Of a stretch of 8,748 nucleotides of DNA, positions 1 through 5,835 are shown piece after piece; positions within the stretch are counted from its first letter, which is position 1, and every line of letters starts with the position of its first letter. The notes below the pieces were generated by a model. It made no database searches, had not been told where the DNA came from, and was given only the letters and a program-made list of their open reading frames with translations. The translations under genes and the position numbers were made by a program. Source of the DNA: Parelusimicrobium sp031549165 (GTDB taxonomy: Bacteria > Elusimicrobiota > Elusimicrobia > Elusimicrobiales > Elusimicrobiaceae); NCBI GenBank assembly GCA_031549165.1, contig JAVBQE010000095.1, positions 1-8,748 of the forward strand, read 5' to 3'.

Positions 1-1
1 C

Positions 2-190
2 TTTAAACACGTTAATGCATATAACACTGAAAAACGTATTCCTGCCCACGACGTTACCGCCAAGACGCTGGGTGATTTCCCCGACGAACAACGGCTAAAC
101 AGCACATTAAATAACTTAAACGGCCGCGTAGGCATTATCAAATACCAAATGAGCAACGGCACCATAGAAACAAAAAAAGTACTCAGATAA
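2..190 (+). CDS. C-terminal fragment of an unrecognised protein (5' end outside window)
   Basis: An open frame enters from the left edge and runs 62 codons to a TAA at 188-190. It has no start in the window, so it is the tail of a longer gene. The peptide begins FKHVNAYNTEKRIPAHD and ends GTIETKKVLR. It is polar, with no membrane segment, Cys cluster or motif I recognise. A strong terminator 10 bases after the stop supports this as the true 3' end of a transcribed gene. Codon use resembles the neighbouring genes. I cannot assign a function. Confidence 0.6.
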   Translation, partial: FKHVNAYNTEKRIPAHDVTAKTLGDFPDEQRLNSTLNNLNGRVGIIKYQMSNGTIETKKVLR

Positions 191-200
191 TTATCAATGA

Positions 201-236
201 AAAACCTTCCGCGCTCACGCGGAAGGTTTTTTATTT
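201..236 (+). terminator. Intrinsic terminator after the leftmost gene
   Basis: A perfect 13-bp stem, AAAACCTTCCGCG (201-213) against CGCGGAAGGTTTT (218-230), closes a 4-base CTCA loop and runs into a T-rich stretch (227-236). It lies just after the stop at 190 and only 14 bases before the next start codon. It therefore separates the upstream gene from the yceD-rpmF-plsX cluster. Confidence 0.92.
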
Positions 237-244
237 GCTAAAAT
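236..244 (+). promoter_or_regulatory. Possible extended -10 promoter for yceD, implying a leaderless mRNA
   Basis: TGCTAAAAT matches the extended -10 form TGn-TAtAAT (TAAAAT at 239-244). It sits directly after the terminator and 6 bases before the ATG at 251, so transcription would start at or next to the ATG. No -35-like hexamer is visible at the usual distance, where the terminator stem lies. No Shine-Dalgarno sequence precedes the ATG, which agrees with a leaderless start. AT-rich spacers yield such matches by chance, so this is tentative. Confidence 0.3.
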
Positions 245-250
245 ATATAT

Positions 251-724
251 ATGAAAGATTTCTATTATAAAGTTCCGCAGGATTTAAAGTTTTACACCAT
301 TGACCTTGAGCGCAGAAAAAACTTCAACTTCTCACTTAAACTGGACAAAAAATATTTGGAAAAAGTTTTGCAGGCTCCTAATAAAATAACTGCCGCCACA
401 GTGTCGTGCGCCATTACGCTAAACCAAAAAGATATTTTTGTTAACGGCACAATCTCCGGCGAGCGGGAGCTTGAGTGCGGGCTTTGTTTGGAAAAATTTA
501 AAGATAAATTTACAGAAGAATTCAACGAAATTTTAAGCACTAAAGAAGAAATAATTGATATAATGTCTATAGTGCTGCAAACGCTTGCTTTAACAGAATC
601 CATAAGCTATGTGTGCAAAGAGACTTGCCTTGGTTTATGCGACGAGTGCGGTGTGAACAAAAACAAACAAAAGTGTGCGTGCGTTAAAGAAAGGTTTTCG
701 CCGTTTGCCGCGTTGAAGAAATAA
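251..724 (+). CDS. yceD: YceD / DUF177 family protein
   Basis: 157-aa protein of the DUF177 (COG1399, YceD) family. E. coli YceD is linked to 23S rRNA accumulation, and its gene lies next to rpmF in many bacteria, as here. The family signature is clear: CGLC at residues 76-79, then C122, C126, the GLCDECG stretch (C130, C133), C142 and C144, followed by RFSPFAALKK, which matches the usual DPRxAALKKL ending. The Cys pattern suggests metal binding. The length is close to the family norm of about 170. The start at 251 has no Shine-Dalgarno sequence, and the only upstream space is the 14 bases after a terminator, so the start may be leaderless. The rpmF start follows 77 bases downstream. The molecular role is inferred from the family. 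Confidence 0.88.
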   Translation: MKDFYYKVPQDLKFYTIDLERRKNFNFSLKLDKKYLEKVLQAPNKITAATVSCAITLNQKDIFVNGTISGERELECGLCLEKFKDKFTEEFNEILSTKEEIIDIMSIVLQTLALTESISYVCKETCLGLCDECGVNKNKQKCACVKERFSPFAALKK

Positions 725-726
725 TT

Positions 727-769
727 TAAATTCGTCGTAGGCGAATTTATCCTGCGCAAAGCGAAGGAT
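727..769 (+). repeat. Two small hairpins between yceD and rpmF; the second is a degenerate member of the window's repeat family
   Basis: The first hairpin is TAAATTCG (727-734) against CGAATTTA (742-749) with a 7-base loop. The second is ATCCT (749-753) against AGGAT (765-769), enclosing an inner CGC-AAA-GCG stem. The second copies the plan of the GTCATCCTGA repeats elsewhere in the window, with an outer 5-bp stem and an inner triloop, but lacks their GTC/GAC ends. There is no T-run after it, so it is unlikely to be a terminator. Confidence 0.6.
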
Positions 770-801
770 CCGAGTTTTATTAAATATAAGGAGTTCGTAA
801 A

Positions 802-1005
802 ATGCCTAATCCAAAGAAAAAACACACTCGTTCCAGAAGGGACATGAGGAGAAAAGCCAACTCTAAGTTAGACCCTGTTACAATAGTAGCCTGCTCTAAC
901 TGCGGCGCGGCCAGAAAGCCCCACAATGTTTGCCCTTCTTGCGGTTTCTATAAAGACAGAGTGGTAGTAGCCGTAGCAAAGAAAGAAAAAGAAGAAGCAA
1001 AATAA
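802..1005 (+). CDS. rpmF: 50S ribosomal protein L32
   Basis: 67-aa structural protein of the large ribosomal subunit. It opens with MPNPKKKHTRSRRDMRR, the standard basic L32 N-terminus that binds 23S rRNA. A zinc-ribbon follows with C31, C34, C44 and C47 (CSNC and CPSC), so this is the zinc-binding C+ form. The tail is rich in Lys and Glu and slightly longer than the shortest L32 proteins. AAGGAG at 788-793, 8 bases before the ATG, sets the start firmly. Its place between yceD and plsX is the widely conserved order. Likely cotranscribed with both. Confidence 0.97.
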   Translation: MPNPKKKHTRSRRDMRRKANSKLDPVTIVACSNCGAARKPHNVCPSCGFYKDRVVVAVAKKEKEEAK

Positions 1006-1019
1006 GGTTTTAAAATAAA

Positions 1020-2051
1020 ATGAAAATAGCCCTTGACGCAACATGCGGAGATTTTGGAGCTGAGCCAAACATTATAGGCGCAGCCAAAGCGGCCAGAGAA
1101 CTGGGATACGAAATTATCCTGGTGGGAAAGGAACCGCTCATCAAGTCTGCGCTTGAAGCCAAGGGCTATTCTAATTTAAAAAATTTAACCATCCACCACA
1201 CGGACGAAACCGTGGACATGGACGCTGACCCGGCCGCCGAATGCAGAAGCAAAAAAAACGCCAGCATTGTCGTGTGCGCGGACCTTGTTAAGCAGGGTAA
1301 AGCGGACGCTTTTGTTTCCGCCGGCAATTCCGGCGCCAGCATGGTGGCGGCTCTTTTAAAATTAAAGCGCATTAAAGGCGTTTCCCGCCCTGCAATAGGC
1401 GCGCCTATACCGTCTATAAAAGGTCACACAATACTTTTAGACGCGGGCGCAAATGCGGACTGCACCGCAGAAAATTTATTACACTTTGCCGTTATGGGCG
1501 AAGCGTACGCGCAGAAAGCCTTTGACATTGCTAAACCTAAAGTAGGTTTACTCTCCATCGGCGAAGAAGAAGGCAAGGGTAACATTCTTGTTAAAGAAAC
1601 AACGCCCTATATCAAAAAGCTGGGCCTCAACTACACAGGCTCCGTTGAAGGGCGCGACATTACCGCAGGCACCGTGGACGTTGTGGTGACCGATGGGTTT
1701 ACAGGCAACATAGCGCTTAAAACATGCGAGGGCGTGGCTAAGACGATGTTTGCACTTATTAAAAGAGAAGTTACTAAGAACTTAGTGCATTCACTCGCTT
1801 TAGCGGTGGCTAAACCTTCTCTAAGGAAAATCAAAGATTTAACTGACCCGGACATGACGGGCGGCGCGCCGCTCTTAGGCGTGGACGGCGTGGCTATAAT
1901 CTGCCACGGAAAGGCAAGCGGCACGGGCATTTTCAACGCTTTAAAGCTTGCGGGTAAATTAGTAGAAAATAAATTTGTAGAAACTATAGAGCGCGGCATA
2001 GAAGAGCGCAAAGATTTTTTTGCCGCCATGCAAGTAAAAGATGAAAAATAA
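1020..2051 (+). CDS. plsX: Phosphate acyltransferase PlsX
   Basis: 343 aa, the normal family length. PlsX makes acyl-phosphate from acyl-ACP and phosphate; PlsY then uses acyl-phosphate to acylate glycerol-3-phosphate. It is a soluble, membrane-associated enzyme. Family marks are the N-terminal MKIALDATCGDFGAEP (usual form DAMGGD), AFVSAGNSGASM (97-108), HTILLDAGANADC (136-148), VGLLSIGEEEGKGN (175-188) and VVTDGFTGNIALKTCEG (222-238). The common GGD is CGD here (residues 9-11), a small departure. The ribosome-binding site is weak (only AAGG near 1004-1007). The gene starts 15 bases after rpmF and its end overlaps fabG by 11 bases, so translation of the two is probably coupled. The internal motifs leave little doubt about identity. 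Confidence 0.96.
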   Translation: MKIALDATCGDFGAEPNIIGAAKAARELGYEIILVGKEPLIKSALEAKGYSNLKNLTIHHTDETVDMDADPAAECRSKKNASIVVCADLVKQGKADAFVSAGNSGASMVAALLKLKRIKGVSRPAIGAPIPSIKGHTILLDAGANADCTAENLLHFAVMGEAYAQKAFDIAKPKVGLLSIGEEEGKGNILVKETTPYIKKLGLNYTGSVEGRDITAGTVDVVVTDGFTGNIALKTCEGVAKTMFALIKREVTKNLVHSLALAVAKPSLRKIKDLTDPDMTGGAPLLGVDGVAIICHGKASGTGIFNALKLAGKLVENKFVETIERGIEERKDFFAAMQVKDEK

Positions 2052-2775
2052 AAATATTATAATCACCGGCGCGAGCAGAGGTATAGGCTTTGAAATAGCG
2101 GACATGTTTGCCTCATTAGGGGCGAATGTGGCTATCTGCGCTACAAAGCAGGACGCGCTGGACACTGCTGCGGTACATTTACAGAAGCACGGGATTAAGG
2201 TTTACGCGCAGGTTGTTAACGTGGCGGACGCGGCGCAGACGGAAGATTTTGTTAATAAAGCTATAGCCGCTTTGGGCGGCGTGGACGTACTTGTCAACAA
2301 TGCAGGCATTACCAAAGACAATTTACTTGTGCGCATGAGCGAAACCGACTGGGACGCGGTGCTGGACATCAACTTAAAAGGCGCTTTCCTGATGTCTAAA
2401 TATGTGCTTAAATATATGATGAAGGAAAGAAAAGGCAGTGTAGTAAATTTAACGTCCGTTGTAGGTGAAAGCGGCAACGGCGGCCAGGCTAATTACAGCG
2501 CCAGCAAGGCGGGTTTAATAGGCCTTACAAAGAGTTGCGCCAAAGAATTTGCTTCCAGAAACATACGGGTAAACGCAGTGGCGCCGGGTTTTGTGGAAAC
2601 GGAAATGACGTCTAAACTGGAGGAAAAGGTTAAAGAAAGCGTTCTTGCAACCATTCCTCTTAAAAGATTTGCATCAGCAAAAGATATCGCCAAAGCAGTA
2701 TTGTTTTTGGCCGGCGAGGACGCCTCGTACATTACGGGGCACATACTCGCAGTAAACGGTGGTTTATACATTTAA
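2041..2775 (+). CDS. fabG: 3-oxoacyl-[acyl-carrier-protein] reductase FabG
   Basis: 244-aa short-chain dehydrogenase that reduces 3-oxoacyl-ACP to 3-hydroxyacyl-ACP with NADPH in the type II fatty-acid elongation cycle. The cofactor loop is TGASRGIG (9-16), NNAG is at 86-89, and the catalytic set is N111, S139, Y152 and K156 (YSASK). The C-terminal GHILAVNGGLYI matches the FabG form (IT.G..LxVNGG). The ATG overlaps the end of plsX by 11 bases in another frame. acpP, whose product carries the substrate, follows. FabG has many paralogues in the dehydrogenase family, but the context next to plsX and acpP makes this the fatty-acid enzyme. Confidence 0.95.
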   Translation: MKNKNIIITGASRGIGFEIADMFASLGANVAICATKQDALDTAAVHLQKHGIKVYAQVVNVADAAQTEDFVNKAIAALGGVDVLVNNAGITKDNLLVRMSETDWDAVLDINLKGAFLMSKYVLKYMMKERKGSVVNLTSVVGESGNGGQANYSASKAGLIGLTKSCAKEFASRNIRVNAVAPGFVETEMTSKLEEKVKESVLATIPLKRFASAKDIAKAVLFLAGEDASYITGHILAVNGGLYI

Positions 2776-2782
2776 AACACAC

Positions 2783-2867
2783 TTCGTGGTCGGTTAACTT
2801 AATAGTGGTTTGTTTATCTGCAAAGCATTACGGAAAAACACGGCAAATTAAGTTAGCCGACTACAAA
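2783..2867 (+). promoter_or_regulatory. Long conserved-pairing hairpin in the fabG-acpP spacer
   Basis: The 21-base arms 2783-2803 and 2847-2867 pair with 18 Watson-Crick pairs, 2 G-U wobbles if read as RNA, and one mismatch. The core is TTAACTTAAT against ATTAAGTTAG. The 43-base interior can extend weakly (TGTTT 2811-2815 with AAACA 2836-2840). The hairpin ends 9 bases before the acpP ribosome-binding site and has no T-run, so it is not an intrinsic terminator. It could protect or process the acpP mRNA, or be another palindromic repeat of a different family. Its sequence does not match the GTCAT repeats. Confidence 0.6.
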
Positions 2868-2885
2868 TAAAAATACGGAGGCCTT

Positions 2886-3131
2886 ATGGCTGTTGAAAAC
2901 GTTGAAGAAAGAGTAAAAAATATCATTGTGGAGCAGCTCGGCGTAGAAGCTGACCAGGTTAAGCCCGAAGCCCAGTTCGTTAACGACTTAGGCGCAGACT
3001 CCCTTGACACAGTGGAACTTATTATGGCTTTAGAGGAAGAATTTGACATTGAAATTCCCGACGAAAAGGCCGAAAAGATTAAAACTGTGGGCGAAGCATT
3101 AGAACACATTAAAGCTAACGCTAAGAAATAA
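2886..3131 (+). CDS. acpP: Acyl carrier protein
   Basis: 81-aa acidic helical protein that carries the growing acyl chain on 4'-phosphopantetheine in fatty-acid synthesis and feeds PlsX. The attachment site is S39 in the standard GADSLD motif (36-41), followed by VELIMALEEEFDIEIPDE, the conserved helix II and III region. The length matches family members of 75-85 aa. CGGAGG (2876-2881) lies unusually close, 4 bases before the ATG. It is 110 bases after fabG, behind the long hairpin, and could be expressed at a different level from the upstream genes. Confidence 0.97.
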   Translation: MAVENVEERVKNIIVEQLGVEADQVKPEAQFVNDLGADSLDTVELIMALEEEFDIEIPDEKAEKIKTVGEALEHIKANAKK

Positions 3132-3143
3132 CTTTTTACGTTT

Positions 3144-3200
3144 GTCATCCTGAGCGAAGCGAAGGATCTTTAAGATTCTTCGCCTTTGGCTCAGAATGAC
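3144..3200 (+). repeat. GTCAT/ATGAC palindromic repeat, copy 1 (GTCATCCTGAG type)
   Basis: A 57-bp element starts GTCATCCTGAGC and ends GCTCAGAATGAC, with the two halves pairing over most of their length. Each half also folds alone. The left is ATCCT-GA-GC-GAA-GC-GA-AGGAT, containing GCGAAGC (3154-3160). The right, read on the minus strand, is ATTCT...AGAAT around CCAAAGG. It fills the acpP-rnc spacer. Its right end contains the ATG at 3196 that opens the rnc frame. Confidence 0.85.
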
Positions 3201-3879
3201 AGGACTACTAATAGTGCATAGCGAAGTAGAAAAGTTAATTGCTTACAGTTTTAAAAATAAAGACTTGATTAAGGAAGCACTCACTCACAAGTCCTTCTCG
3301 GGCGGCAGCAGGTTCATTAAGCATAATGAACGGCTGGAGTTTTTGGGGGACAGCGTTTTGGGCCTGGTAGTCGCGGACTACATTTATATTAAATGCCCGG
3401 ATGTTGAAGAAGGGGTGCTTTCTAAAATAAAGTCGGCGCTTGTTTCGCGCCACAATTTATATTTATGGGCTGCCGAGCTTAATTTAGGCGCACATATGCA
3501 GTTAGGCACCGGCGAAGAAAGTACCGGCGGGCGTACGAGAGAGAGTATTCTTTCTAACGCCATAGAGGCCGTTATGGGCGCAGTATATTTAGACGGCGGA
3601 TATGAGGCTGTTAAAGCAGTAGTTTTCCCCTGGGCCGAAAAGCAGAACCTAGAAGTTGAAGGCAGCGACTATAAGAGCGCGCTTCAAGAATATTACCAGA
3701 AAAAGGGTAAAAATCCCCCCCTCTACGAAGTGTTGCAAACCGTGGGGCCGGAACACGAGAAGATTTTTACCGTTGCCGTCAGTTCCGCAGGTTGTGAGCT
3801 TGCCACAGGTAAAGGCAAGAACAAAAAGTTAGCCGAGCAGGATGCGGCAAAGAACGCGCTGGGAAATATAAAAAAGTAA
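3196..3879 (+). CDS. rnc: Ribonuclease III
   Basis: 227-aa double-strand-specific endonuclease that processes rRNA precursors and structured mRNAs. The signature HNERLEFLGDS is at 43-53, with metal ligands E45, E48 and D52 and the catalytic glutamate E124 in NAIEAVMGAVYLDGG. The position that is Asp in E. coli (D114) is Asn here (N121), a substitution I believe occurs in other lineages. The C-terminal double-stranded-RNA-binding domain covers about 158-227 (YKSALQEYYQKKG to KLAEQDAAKNAL). The ATG at 3196 lies inside the end of a palindromic repeat and lacks a Shine-Dalgarno sequence. A GTG at 3214, preceded by AGGA (3200-3203), would give a 221-aa protein and is a real alternative. Last gene of the ribosome/lipid cluster. 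Confidence 0.95.
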   Translation: MTGLLIVHSEVEKLIAYSFKNKDLIKEALTHKSFSGGSRFIKHNERLEFLGDSVLGLVVADYIYIKCPDVEEGVLSKIKSALVSRHNLYLWAAELNLGAHMQLGTGEESTGGRTRESILSNAIEAVMGAVYLDGGYEAVKAVVFPWAEKQNLEVEGSDYKSALQEYYQKKGKNPPLYEVLQTVGPEHEKIFTVAVSSAGCELATGKGKNKKLAEQDAAKNALGNIKK

Positions 3880-3902
3880 GTATATATGCTATTAAAAAAG
3901 TA

Positions 3903-3990
3903 GTCATTGCGAGCGAAGCGCGGCAATCTCCCGCTTATGCCGTAAAAGAACAATAAGGAGATTGCCCGGGCATTTTGCCCTCGCAATGAC
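3903..3990 (+). repeat. GTCAT/ATGAC palindromic repeat, copy 2 (GTCATTGCGAG type)
   Basis: An 88-bp element begins GTCATTGCGAGCGAAGCG and ends CCCTCGCAATGAC. Each half holds the stem ATTGC against GCAAT around a small hairpin: GC-GAA-GC on the left (GCGAAGC at 3913-3919) and GGGC/GCCC on the right. The inner parts, GGCAATCTCC and GGAGATTGCC, also pair. It lies 23 bases after rnc, where it may double as a 3' transcript stabiliser or weak terminator, though no T-run follows. Confidence 0.85.
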
Positions 3991-4037
3991 AGTATTGACG
4001 TATAACAATAATTTATCAAAAAACAGACGGGTGAAAA

Positions 4038-5225
4038 ATGTTACAAAAACCCTCACTTACAAATTTTAAAAAGCCTACTACGCAGACAACAGAAAAGCTG
4101 AAGACGGCAATTAATAGCAAAATAAAAACGGACACTGCTAAAAAGCATCCGCTCTTTCTTGTGGCGGGCATTTTGGGGTTTACTTTTGTTATAGCGCTGC
4201 TTTTCTTTTTAAAAACCACCATGCTGCCCGGCAGCGGCAACCAGGACGTTACTAAGCCCAAAAATTTAATTTTAAAGTCCCAAATGGAAATCATTGATGA
4301 AGCCTCCGAGGCTTTGAAGCGCAATGACTACCCTACATTTTCCCAAATAATCGGTACAGATAATAATACCGCCAGCGATGTTAAAGACGTAAATATGCCG
4401 GACTCCAAAGGCATACCGCTCATCGTAATGGCGGCAGCGAACCGTAATATGGACGCGGTGCAGCTTCTGATATTTCGCGGCGCAGACGTTAACGCACCCA
4501 ACGTGTATACAGGTGACACCGCCCTCATGCTTGCCGCGCGTAACGGCGACGTGGAGATGACGCTTGTCCTCGTGCGCACAGGGGCGGATACTAATGCTAA
4601 AAATAAATATAACCAAACGCCGCTTTTATTTGCCATAGACTCTGGCAAACGTGATATTGCCAACGTTTTAATTTCTTCCGGCGCGACAGAAGGCTCTAAC
4701 AACGACAACCTTATTTTCTACGTTAATAAAAAGAACTATTTAGGCGTAGAGTCCATGGTGCGCACAGGCGCCAGCCCTAATGCTAAAAGCCCTAAGGGCT
4801 TTCCCGCCATCACTGCGGCCGCCGCGTTGGGTGATTTGCAGATTTTAAACCTTTTAGTGCTTTATAAGGCAAACATAGAGGCCACAGACCCGGACGGCTC
4901 CACCGCGCTAATAACCGCCGTTAAATACAGACATGAAGACATTGCAAACTTTTTAATAGACAAAGGCGCAGACATCAACGCCAAAAATAAATTTGACGAA
5001 ACACCTCTATTCTGGGCCGCCTACAACGGCCTTGCGCCCATTACGGACGTTTTGTTAAATGCAAAAGCAGACGCAACCGTTAAAAACAGAGACGGCTATA
5101 CCCCCTATAAAGTGGCAGAAATACAGAAAAAAGAAGATGTAATTACCGTATACAAAAAGTATAGACTAGGTGTAGACGGCAAAGAGTTGCCGCCGCCTGC
5201 GCCGCAAAAAAAGAAGAAAAAATAG
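4038..5225 (+). CDS. Membrane-anchored ankyrin-repeat protein
   Basis: 395 aa. Residues 1-37 are basic and polar, 38-58 form one hydrophobic helix (HPLFLVAGILGFTFVIALLF), and the rest is a soluble ankyrin solenoid. This suggests an inner-membrane anchor with the repeats outside the cytoplasm. At least six ankyrin units are visible from about residue 124 to 355. Clear ones are TGDTALMLAARNGDVEM (158-174), NQTPLLFAIDSGKRDIA (192-208), DGSTALITAVKYRHEDIA (286-303) and DETPLFWAAYNGLAPI (320-335); linkers such as GADVNAPN, GADTNAKN and GADINAKN mark unit ends. The unit near 222-250 is degenerate. The tail is PPPAPQ followed by five Lys. GGGTGA (4029-4034) lies 3 bases before the ATG. It probably binds protein partners; the partner is unknown. 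No enzyme domain is seen. Confidence 0.88.
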   Translation: MLQKPSLTNFKKPTTQTTEKLKTAINSKIKTDTAKKHPLFLVAGILGFTFVIALLFFLKTTMLPGSGNQDVTKPKNLILKSQMEIIDEASEALKRNDYPTFSQIIGTDNNTASDVKDVNMPDSKGIPLIVMAAANRNMDAVQLLIFRGADVNAPNVYTGDTALMLAARNGDVEMTLVLVRTGADTNAKNKYNQTPLLFAIDSGKRDIANVLISSGATEGSNNDNLIFYVNKKNYLGVESMVRTGASPNAKSPKGFPAITAAAALGDLQILNLLVLYKANIEATDPDGSTALITAVKYRHEDIANFLIDKGADINAKNKFDETPLFWAAYNGLAPITDVLLNAKADATVKNRDGYTPYKVAEIQKKEDVITVYKKYRLGVDGKELPPPAPQKKKKK

Positions 5226-5234
5226 GAGATTCTT

Positions 5235-5279
5235 ATGATGATAATCAAACTAAATACCCCCCCCCCCCCCTGCATGTAA
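5235..5279 (+). CDS. Short leader ORF carrying the poly-C tract (possible phase-variable start of the pilin frame)
   Basis: AGGAG (5224-5228) stands 6 bases before ATG ATG at 5235-5240, one of the better ribosome-binding sites in the window. At the given tract length the frame reads MMIIKLNTPPPPCM and stops at TAA 5277-5279. One added C moves it into a frame that stops at 5282-5284. One C fewer, or two more, joins it to the pilin frame with no stop, adding about 46 residues before the pilin's own ATG. Whether anything is translated from this start is not shown by the sequence. It could instead be a remnant of the original start of a gene disrupted by repeat insertion. Confidence 0.4.
   Translation: MMIIKLNTPPPPCM
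5257..5270 (+). repeat. C14 homopolymer tract (poly-C, poly-G on the minus strand)
   Basis: Fourteen consecutive C residues in a sequence of moderate GC content. Tracts of this kind change length by slipped-strand mispairing and switch frames or promoters in phase-variable loci of Neisseria, Campylobacter and Helicobacter. This one sits 22 bases after a well-placed ribosome-binding-site/ATG pair. The exact length is the least certain base count in the window because such runs are error-prone in sequencing. Confidence 0.9.
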
Positions 5280-5296
5280 AATAACTTCGTCCTGCC

Positions 5297-5378
5297 GTCA
5301 TTCTGAGGCCAAAGGCCGAAGAATCTTATGTGCCGAAACAAACTTACAGCAAGATCCTTCACATTCGTTCAGGATGAC
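5297..5378 (+). repeat. GTCAT/ATGAC palindromic repeat, copy 3 (inverted relative to copy 1)
   Basis: An 82-bp element. The left half is GTCATTCTGAGG through AAGAATCTT and has its own ATTCT...AGAAT stem around GGCC-AAA-GGCC. The right half, read on the minus strand, is GTCATCCTGAACG through GAAGGATCTT. The left half nearly matches the right half of copy 1 on the opposite strand, so the two copies have opposite orientation. A 23-base insert separates the halves. Its last bases, AGGATGAC, contain the ATG (5374) of the pilin gene. Confidence 0.85.
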
Positions 5379-5835
5379 AAATAAAAAAGCATTCACCCTA
5401 ATAGAACTTTTAGTTGTAGTATTAATCATCGGCATTTTAGCCGCCGTTGCGCTGCCTCAATATACTGCCGCAGTAGAAAAGTCCCGCGCGGCAGAGGCCT
5501 TGCTCACAGCCAAAACAATAACCGACGCGCAAAACCGTTATTTTCTTGAAAATAACACTTATGCTTCTGAGTGGGATAGTTTGGATATAAATAGCGCCGG
5601 AACACTTACCGGCGGAAGAATGGATACAAAAATATTTACAACAGCAATATATCCTACATATGTTTCTGTAAGCCGCCTGCCACACGGGGAGAAGTATGCA
5701 ATCACTTCCTATTTTCAAACCGGAGAACGCAAGTGCTTTGCAAATAAAACAGATTCAAAGAAGATTTGTCTAGCTTTAGGCGGAAAAGAAATTACAGAAA
5801 ACTGCTCATATACCGGCTGCTACAGGTTGCCCTGA
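5374..5835 (+). CDS. Type IV pilin-like protein (prepilin with N-methylation signal)
   Basis: 153 aa. A six-residue leader, MTNKKA, precedes FTLIELLVVVLIIGILAAVALPQY (7-30), the standard prepilin cleavage site and hydrophobic helix. After cleavage, F7 becomes residue 1 and E11 is the conserved Glu5. The residue before the cut is Ala instead of the usual Gly. The C-terminal domain has C121, C132, C144 and C149, able to form two disulfides, with the ICLALGGKE and YTGCYRLP segments common to pilins of this kind. It could be a major pilin, a minor pilin or a type II secretion pseudopilin; no assembly genes are nearby to decide. The start codon lies in the end of a palindromic repeat and has no proper ribosome-binding site. 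The frame is open upstream to the C14 tract. Its 3' end overlaps the convergent nuclease gene by 16 bases. Confidence 0.9.
   Translation: MTNKKAFTLIELLVVVLIIGILAAVALPQYTAAVEKSRAAEALLTAKTITDAQNRYFLENNTYASEWDSLDINSAGTLTGGRMDTKIFTTAIYPTYVSVSRLPHGEKYAITSYFQTGERKCFANKTDSKKICLALGGKEITENCSYTGCYRLP

Noticed and set aside
3995..4017. TTGACG and TATAAC as a promoter for the ankyrin gene
   Set aside because: The two hexamers are directly adjacent with no spacer, and no -10-like hexamer lies 16-18 bases after TTGACG except an A-run.
3986..4069. Small ORF starting at the ATG in the right end of repeat copy 2
   Set aside because: It is out of frame with the ankyrin gene, only 27 codons, has no ribosome-binding site and overlaps the proper start of the ankyrin gene.
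4272..4708. Minus-strand ORFs of over 100 codons inside the ankyrin gene
   Set aside because: They are shadows of the real frame, which has clear ankyrin units, a membrane helix and a ribosome-binding site.
5105..5362. Minus-strand ORF across the end of the ankyrin gene and the poly-C tract
   Set aside because: It is antisense to a clear coding region, is rich in homopolymers (Phe and Gly runs), and matches no family I know.
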